A stretch of DNA of 12,274 bases from an uncultured Clostridia bacterium (GTDB lineage: Bacteria > Bacillota > Clostridia > Oscillospirales > Acutalibacteraceae), in contig CALFPM010000040.1 in the NCBI GenBank assembly GCA_937919155.1, positions 1 through 12,274 of the forward strand. The letters are read 5' to 3'. A model generated the notes under the pieces. The model was not told the DNA's origin, ran no database searches, and was given only the letters and a program-made list of their open reading frames with translations. Position numbers and translations under genes: made by a program. Positions 7,711 to 12,274 of the stretch are shown here, piece after piece (positions within the stretch are counted from its first letter, which is position 1; every line of letters starts with the position of its first letter).

Positions 7711-7747
7711 GTAAAAGAAAACGGGCCTATCCGTAAAGGATAAGCCC
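7711..7747 (-). terminator. Rho-independent terminator of the alpha/beta-hydrolase gene
   Basis: On the minus strand GGGCTTATCC (7738-7747) pairs with GGATAGGCCC (7723-7732) over 10 bp with one G-T wobble and a 5-base loop, followed by GTTTTCTTTTAC. It begins 13 bases after the stop codon. Confidence 0.85.
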
Positions 7748-7759
7748 ATAATTTGAATT

Positions 7760-9697
7760 TTATTTTGTGAAGAAATCAAGGAATCCTTTTGCGCCGAACA
7801 CTTTGTAAGTAATGTCGTTTGCGCCTTTGAGTACTTTATTAAGTGCTACATCAAAGAATCCGGGTTCTTCGTCTTCGGCATACACATCGATTTCAACGAG
7901 CATGTTATAAACTTCTTCAACGAAAGGATTGTCAACTTCAGGATTATTAACTGTGTTTGCAGCCATGGCTTCCGCATTTGCAAGAACAGCTTCCTGCTCA
8001 GCGGTGAGAACATAGCCTGTTTCTTCACAGTATCTCTCGAGGTCGGGAAGATAGCTTCTCTTATAGTCCTTGAGATTTCTTGCTCCGTTAAACTGAGGGA
8101 AATAATAGCCGTCTTCTTCAAGATTATCACAGTCAGAAACAGTTTTAATGTTTCCTGTTGCAAGTTCAAGAGCAAGTGCAAGAGCTGTGTTGTTATATTC
8201 AAGCTCGTGTTTCTGCTGATAGAAGAACCATGATGAATCTTTTCTGTATGTTGTTGAAATATCAATTGAACCGTCAGGTGAAAGAATTCTGCCTTCGGTG
8301 TCTTCGAATTTTGTGCCGAATGTTACAAATGATGTGCCGGGTGCGGTTGAATCAATATTGATAATTTCATCTGAGTTTGTGAGGGGTGCGCTTTTCATAA
8401 ATCCGAATGCAGAATAATCGGATGTAATTGCGCCGAAAGGAAGACCGTAGCCTGAAATGAATGAGAATGTTACACCCTCAGCCTCAAGGTTAGCCATTGT
8501 TGTGTTAATGCGTTTCTTTGCCTGCTGGAAACTGTCAGCTTCAGCCTTAACAACAGATGACTTGATAAGAGGAGAAATTTCATCGTATTGATCAATGGGA
8601 ATAAGATTGCAGAGTGAGGGAGTTGCGCAGAAGAGCTCAGTTGCAATCGCACTGAGAGCCATATCAACAAATCCTCTTAAAATATGCTTGGGGAAAAGTC
8701 TGAGCGCAATGTTTACAACATAACCCCAAGGCTCGCCGATAAGGTCAGAAAGAAGACCGTTATAGAAAAGGTCTGCAGAATTATCGCAGAATCTGCGCAT
8801 AAGAAGGTCAGCAACAACGTCACTGCCGTCCCATGCACCAACTATGCTGACAACTCTTCTGATGTGGTTCTGAGCAACTGTGGGATACTTATCCATATAA
8901 GCTGTAACAACAGATGCGCCCATACTCATGGGAACAAGAACAATATCTTTTGCACCGACTTTGTTTTCGGCAATAATTGTTTCAACAAACTCGTGAAGAG
9001 CTTCTACATTCTTTGATGTGTATGAAAAAGCATTATAGTTGAAAACATAAAGATAATCTTCAAAGTTTTCGCCAAACTTTTCAAGCGCGATGTCCTTACA
9101 AGGAATCGAAGAATAGAAGCGATTTTTAGCTTCGCTTTCAAAGTTTCCGTTTTCGTCAATTATACCGGGAAAATCCGAAACAGGCAATGCATATCTGGGA
9201 GTAACAACTCTGGCATCAGCATTTCCGTCTTCGCCGACAAGGTTGAAACGGAAAAGATCTCTTATGATCTTATCAACTTTATCCTGATCGATAAAATTGA
9301 TTCTTGTAATTGATGAAAACAGCAGTTCAAATACTGCACCGACAATTGTCAGAATTGTGCTTTGGTCAGAAAAAGCTTCATCAAAACTGTTGAAAAGATT
9401 CCATCTTGAATTATACTTACCTTCTGCAATAAGAGGAGCATAATTTTCATAATCCTGAAGAGTGCCGTTTTCAAATGCACCTTCCTGAGTGTAACTCTCA
9501 TCAAAAAGATAAGAATAGCTCTGACCGATACCTGTTACAAAAACAACAAGGCTGTTTGTGCCTTCAGCAAAAGCACTCTCCAAGTCCTCTGATTCCTGAG
9601 TATCAACCTTGGGTTCCGACTGCTGTGCACTTGCAGGGATAACCGCAACGGAAACAAGAAGTGCAACTGTAAGAATAATAGCAATAAACTTTTTCAT
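7760..9697 (-). CDS. Large secreted alpha/beta-hydrolase (lipase/esterase-like), function unknown
   Basis: A 645-residue protein with a Sec signal peptide (MKKF, hydrophobic core, PASA cleavage near residue 24). The start follows AAGGAGG (9703-9709). The mature part begins with a strand and glycine loop, LVVFVTGIGQS (50-60), like the oxyanion region of lipases. A typical strand-elbow-helix follows: IVLVPMSMGASVVTAYMDKYP with the likely nucleophile S258. The first Gly of GxSxG is a Pro (P256-M-S-M-G260). Catalytic Asp and His are not certain; H497 in QQKHELE and Asp residues near 449-475 are candidates. Long inserts (about 70-200 and 300-400) could form a lid. The last 150 residues, Tyr- and acid-rich, match nothing I recognise. 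An ester or lipid substrate outside the cell is inferred from the fold and the ceramidase-like neighbour. It has its own terminator and is a single-gene unit. Confidence 0.72.
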   Translation of the reverse strand: MKKFIAIILTVALLVSVAVIPASAQQSEPKVDTQESEDLESAFAEGTNSLVVFVTGIGQSYSYLFDESYTQEGAFENGTLQDYENYAPLIAEGKYNSRWNLFNSFDEAFSDQSTILTIVGAVFELLFSSITRINFIDQDKVDKIIRDLFRFNLVGEDGNADARVVTPRYALPVSDFPGIIDENGNFESEAKNRFYSSIPCKDIALEKFGENFEDYLYVFNYNAFSYTSKNVEALHEFVETIIAENKVGAKDIVLVPMSMGASVVTAYMDKYPTVAQNHIRRVVSIVGAWDGSDVVADLLMRRFCDNSADLFYNGLLSDLIGEPWGYVVNIALRLFPKHILRGFVDMALSAIATELFCATPSLCNLIPIDQYDEISPLIKSSVVKAEADSFQQAKKRINTTMANLEAEGVTFSFISGYGLPFGAITSDYSAFGFMKSAPLTNSDEIINIDSTAPGTSFVTFGTKFEDTEGRILSPDGSIDISTTYRKDSSWFFYQQKHELEYNNTALALALELATGNIKTVSDCDNLEEDGYYFPQFNGARNLKDYKRSYLPDLERYCEETGYVLTAEQEAVLANAEAMAANTVNNPEVDNPFVEEVYNMLVEIDVYAEDEEPGFFDVALNKVLKGANDITYKVFGAKGFLDFFTK

Positions 9698-9740
9698 TTT
9701 TTCCTCCTTAAGAATTAATAAAAATGCTATTATATATTAA

Positions 9741-9769
9741 CACTTTTTGTTAAAAGTGGAAACACTTTT
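9741..9769 (-). repeat. Three-arm inverted repeat in the hydrolase leader/promoter region
   Basis: On the plus strand CACTTTT (9741-9747), AAAAGTG (9752-9758) and CACTTTT (9763-9769) follow each other with 4-base gaps. The middle arm can pair perfectly with either outer arm, giving two mutually exclusive 7-bp hairpins or two overlapping operator palindromes. The block lies about 45 bases upstream of the hydrolase start, directly before a TATAAT (minus strand, 9729-9734) that has no good -35, which suits an operator or an activator-dependent promoter. Confidence 0.5.
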
Positions 9770-9785
9770 TTAAAATTCTGTTTTT

Positions 9786-9813
9786 TACACAAAAATGCAT
9801 GTTGATTTGTGTA
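9786..9813. repeat. 8-bp inverted repeat around a short palindrome
   Basis: TACACAAA (9786-9793) and TTTGTGTA (9806-9813) are perfect inverted copies 12 bases apart; the spacer contains the palindrome ATGCAT. It lies about 90-115 bases upstream of the hydrolase start. It could be a regulator site, but AT-rich DNA makes chance symmetry common. Confidence 0.35.
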
Positions 9814-9903
9814 TAAATTGACTATAAAAAGTTCATATACAATGTTTAAATGACTGAAATTTTATGTAATTCAGATCGTTTTTGCATTTTGTTAACATAA
9901 AGT

Positions 9904-9937
9904 TATCCCCACAGAAGTGATTGCTTCTATGGGGATA
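9904..9937 (-). terminator. Terminator-like hairpin after the ceramidase-like gene
   Basis: The 14-bp stem (9904-9917 with 9924-9937) has one mismatch when read on the plus strand (C-A) but only a G-U wobble in minus-strand RNA, so it is built for the minus strand. The loop is 6 bases. The following AACTTTATGTT is only moderately T-rich. It starts 7 bases after the stop codon of the gene at 9944-11608. Confidence 0.75.
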
Positions 9938-9943
9938 TTTGAA

Positions 9944-11608
9944 TTAAAGTGAATCAATAAGTGCAAGGTATTCCGTTACAAGATATGAACCTATGTGTTT
10001 ACCGACAGACAGTGTCTCGTCAGCAATTCCGTCACCGATAATGTGACCCATAAACGCAAAGTTATTATCTGTAAGCACATAGCCGATAGCATCGTTTGTA
10101 AGACTTACAGCATAAGTTGTAACGCCGTCAACGGCTGTTGAAAGGTTATCATAAGGCCATTCTGTGCCGTCCCAATTTGCTCCGCCTGTAATCTCATCAT
10201 CCCAGAAAACCTCGGGATAAAGCTCACCGGGGAAAAGAGCAAGTGCAATTTCATTGCCGAATTCAAGATAACCCATTTCGGTTGCCATGCAGTATTCTTT
10301 GGCAAGGAATCCATCATAGAAAATTTTGTTGTTCACAAGTCCGATTTCACAAGCAAGAGTGAGTATGCTGTTTTCGGGAACGATGAAGAGTTCTCTGTGT
10401 TTAACGTTGATAACGGGTGAAAGCTCCGTAGCATAATCTGCACCAACTATTTTGGCACCAACAAGCTGGCCGAGTTTTCTTGCACTTGCGCCTATTTCTT
10501 CATATTCGGTCATACCGGTCGAGTCTACGTCAAGGTCACGGGAAACCTGACCGACAGCACCGGGAATCATAACAAAGTTACCGCCGTTTGTCTGTTTGAT
10601 ATATTCGTCAATGTAGTAGATGTAGTCAGAGCCTACAAGCTCGTTGCTTGCGCTGAATGATGTTGCGTGGCAGGTGATGTCGCTGATGTATGTGGGAGCG
10701 TTGCCGGAAGCAGGTACAAAGCAGAAGCTTGCTGTTTCGGGCAGGTCCTCCTTGGAGATAAGACCGCGCTTATCCTTGAAGTACTCGCTCATATCAATTT
10801 CCGTGAAGTAAAGCTTGCCTTCTTCCACGTTGCCGAGAGCTTCCTTGATTGCCTCTACAGATGTGTCAATGAAGTGCTGCTTGAATGCTTCAGCTGTTTC
10901 AAGACCGGGTATTGTCATATCAAGACCGAGCAGATTCTTCCAGAATGCTGCAAGGAGCTTTGTGAAAAACTCTGTGCTGACACCCTGTGTGTCAAGTGCA
11001 GAGTGTGCGTGTGTTGCACTGATGTTGATACTTGCAACCTTGATGTCGTTCTTTTCGCAGTACTCAAGAATTGCCTTGCGGATTGTTCGTGTGTCTGTTG
11101 ATGTAACACCGAGTGCGTCAACTGCAGCGAGAATAACTGCACCTTCGCCGCTGTTATCATCAAGTACCGTTACACGGATGCACTGGTCGTCATAAACGCC
11201 CTCGGCATACTTGTTGAGCAGGTCACGGCCGAGGTTGTACTTGCCGCTGTCGATGTCTTCGGGCACGATGCTCTTTTTGGAGTAGCCGAGCTTCCATAAT
11301 GCTTCTTCTGCAGCCTCGGTCTGGTATGCATCTCTGCCGGGCAGGAAGCCGATTTCCTCAGCGTCATAGTCTTCAATGTTTTTCCAGTCGCGCGGGTCGA
11401 TGTGAATTGCGCAGATTGTCTTTACAAGACCTTCAACAATGACGTTAAGTGCGTTGTAAAGTCCTTTCATAGCGCTGTCGCCGAATGATGTTTCTTCCTG
11501 CAGCTGAACAGCTGATGTGCCGATTGCAGAGCCTGTCAACAGCAGTGAAAAACAAAGAATAACGGAAATAATGCTTATAAGTTTTTTCTTTTCACCTAAA
11601 ATTTTCAT
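9944..11608 (-). CDS. Secreted neutral-ceramidase-like protein (PF04734-type N-terminal domain)
   Basis: A 554-residue exported protein with a signal peptide (basic MKILGEKKK, hydrophobic 11-30). The neutral/alkaline ceramidase pattern is seen in order: VTVLDD..AVILAAVDALG (147-167), ISATHAHSALDTQG (196-209, metal-type H200 and H202), ISDITCHATSFSASN (308-322, H314), VMIPGAVGQVSRD (346-358), LALFPGE (456-462, E462 as Zn-type Glu) and NDAIGYVLTDNNFAF (505-519, Y510). True ceramidases split ceramide to sphingosine and fatty acid. Two features argue against a plain ceramidase: the NRS-type nucleophile motif is not seen (residues 264-285 read YFTEIDMSEYFKD), and the only His before H200 is H69. 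The length is also short, without an obvious C-terminal beta domain. A metal-dependent amidase or hydrolase is plausible, the substrate unknown. The start shares ATGA with the upstream gene and has a modest AAGGA site. Confidence 0.78.
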   Translation of the reverse strand: MKILGEKKKLISIISVILCFSLLLTGSAIGTSAVQLQEETSFGDSAMKGLYNALNVIVEGLVKTICAIHIDPRDWKNIEDYDAEEIGFLPGRDAYQTEAAEEALWKLGYSKKSIVPEDIDSGKYNLGRDLLNKYAEGVYDDQCIRVTVLDDNSGEGAVILAAVDALGVTSTDTRTIRKAILEYCEKNDIKVASINISATHAHSALDTQGVSTEFFTKLLAAFWKNLLGLDMTIPGLETAEAFKQHFIDTSVEAIKEALGNVEEGKLYFTEIDMSEYFKDKRGLISKEDLPETASFCFVPASGNAPTYISDITCHATSFSASNELVGSDYIYYIDEYIKQTNGGNFVMIPGAVGQVSRDLDVDSTGMTEYEEIGASARKLGQLVGAKIVGADYATELSPVINVKHRELFIVPENSILTLACEIGLVNNKIFYDGFLAKEYCMATEMGYLEFGNEIALALFPGELYPEVFWDDEITGGANWDGTEWPYDNLSTAVDGVTTYAVSLTNDAIGYVLTDNNFAFMGHIIGDGIADETLSVGKHIGSYLVTEYLALIDSL

Positions 11609-12274
11609 GCTTTTTTCCTTTTTAAATTACATATAACAGTTGCCGCTAAGGATATTGCAAAAAATGCCCCACTAGCGCCATACATACTTCCCTTGCATCC
11701 TTTTTTCTTTTTTGGAGGCTCGTTCGTATTAGAAGTTGTAGAATTTGTTTCAGAATTTTCCTCGCCAATTACTACGCTGACAGTTTTTGTAACCGAACCA
11801 CTTGACGTCTTTGCCGTAATTGTATAAGTTCCGTTCTCAGCACCTTCTAAAACAGTGATTTTGCCGTTTACTTCAACTTGAACTTTATCCGAAGAAGAAG
11901 TATACTTAACGGTGTCGTAAAGACTATCTGTTTCGTTAACAAAAAGCACGTACTCATCTCCAACGTTAAGTTTTACCTTATCTGCGCTTAACGTTACGCT
12001 AGATGCTTTCTTTTCTACCCAAATAGGATTAGAACAAGCGTAACGAACAACTACTTTACCAGAAGTTTTAGCAAATTCTTCATCCGAAGTAGAAGTTGCT
12101 TCTATACGGTAGAACCTACCCTTTTCAACAGTAATTTGTCTAACGATATCAACGCTATAATCAGTACTGCTTTGGTTATCGTATAAAATCACCTCTTCAC
12201 GCGTTGCGTAACCTGCGTTGCTATCTTCCGGCTTTGAAGAATAGTTCATCGCATAACTAATAAGTTTAATTTTC
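11605..12274 (-). CDS. Ig-like surface protein with C-terminal membrane tail (5' end beyond window)
   Basis: The reading frame is open to the window edge, so the true start lies outside; the ATG at 12249 is internal and lacks a convincing ribosome binding site. Counted from that Met, residues 1-80 are a beta-rich region of unknown type. Residues 82-161 form a bacterial Ig-like (BIG2-type) domain: VTLSADKVKLNVGDEYVLFV, YTSSSDKVQVEVNGKITVLEG, GTYTITAKTSSGSVTKTVSVVI. A Ser/Thr/Asn linker (162-178) follows, then KKKK, the motif GCKGS (184-188), a hydrophobic helix (190-208) and a basic end, KRKKA. This is an outward-facing protein held by its C-terminus. The last bases overlap the start of the ceramidase-like gene (ATGA), suggesting co-expression. 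Codon use differs from the rest of the window (Thr ACT, Ser TCT, Leu TTA, Arg CGT). Confidence 0.8.
   Translation of the reverse strand, partial: KIKLISYAMNYSSKPEDSNAGYATREEVILYDNQSSTDYSVDIVRQITVEKGRFYRIEATSTSDEEFAKTSGKVVVRYACSNPIWVEKKASSVTLSADKVKLNVGDEYVLFVNETDSLYDTVKYTSSSDKVQVEVNGKITVLEGAENGTYTITAKTSSGSVTKTVSVVIGEENSETNSTTSNTNEPPKKKKGCKGSMYGASGAFFAISLAATVICNLKRKKA

Noticed and set aside
10667..11195. Overlapping plus-strand open frames of 126 and 144 codons
   Set aside because: Cys/Val- and Ser-rich translations antisense to the GC-richer part of the ceramidase-like gene; typical non-coding antisense frames.
12247..12249. ATG as the true start of the Ig-like gene
   Set aside because: The frame stays open to the window edge, there is no ribosome binding site, and the protein would lack the export signal that its C-terminal anchor implies.

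Overview
The window looks like a chromosomal segment from a low-GC, Gram-positive anaerobe of the Clostridia, probably a gut-associated Oscillospiraceae/Lachnospiraceae-type genome. This is inferred from AT-rich intergenic DNA, strong AGGAGG ribosome binding sites, Leu CTT and Arg AGA codon preference, hairpin-plus-T-tract terminators, a lipoprotein solute receptor typical of monoderms, and several Sec-secreted proteins. No RNA gene, IS element or CRISPR array was seen.

Left part (1-5940). A FAD-dependent oxidoreductase of the phytoene-desaturase type runs off the left edge on the minus strand. It is divergent from a plus-strand purine-salvage operon. That operon encodes xanthine phosphoribosyltransferase (xpt), a BMP-family lipoprotein receptor, a tandem-NBD ATPase and two permeases (a complete NupA/B/C-like nucleoside ABC importer). 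A perfect 12-bp hairpin lies between the receptor and the ATPase and could lower expression of the downstream genes relative to the receptor. The operon ends in a strong terminator that can work in both directions. The receptor catches the nucleoside or base, the transporter imports it, and Xpt converts xanthine to XMP.

Middle part (5950-9697), all minus strand. From the gene start side these are: a large secreted alpha/beta-hydrolase with an atypical nucleophile elbow and its own terminator; a VTT/TVP38-type membrane protein with its own good promoter; and a secreted CHAP-domain cysteine amidase with its own extended -10 promoter. The last gene converges on the transporter operon and shares its terminator.

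Right part (9698-12274), minus strand. A 246-bp intergenic region full of inverted repeats separates the hydrolase from a secreted protein with the neutral-ceramidase N-terminal fold. That gene overlaps by ATGA with an upstream gene, cut by the window edge, that encodes an Ig-like surface protein with a Cys-containing C-terminal transmembrane tail. The upstream gene uses codons unlike the rest of the window. Together the minus-strand genes form an envelope/secretion region (two predicted hydrolases that may act on lipids, a wall amidase, a membrane protein and an anchored surface protein). A shared role is inference only.
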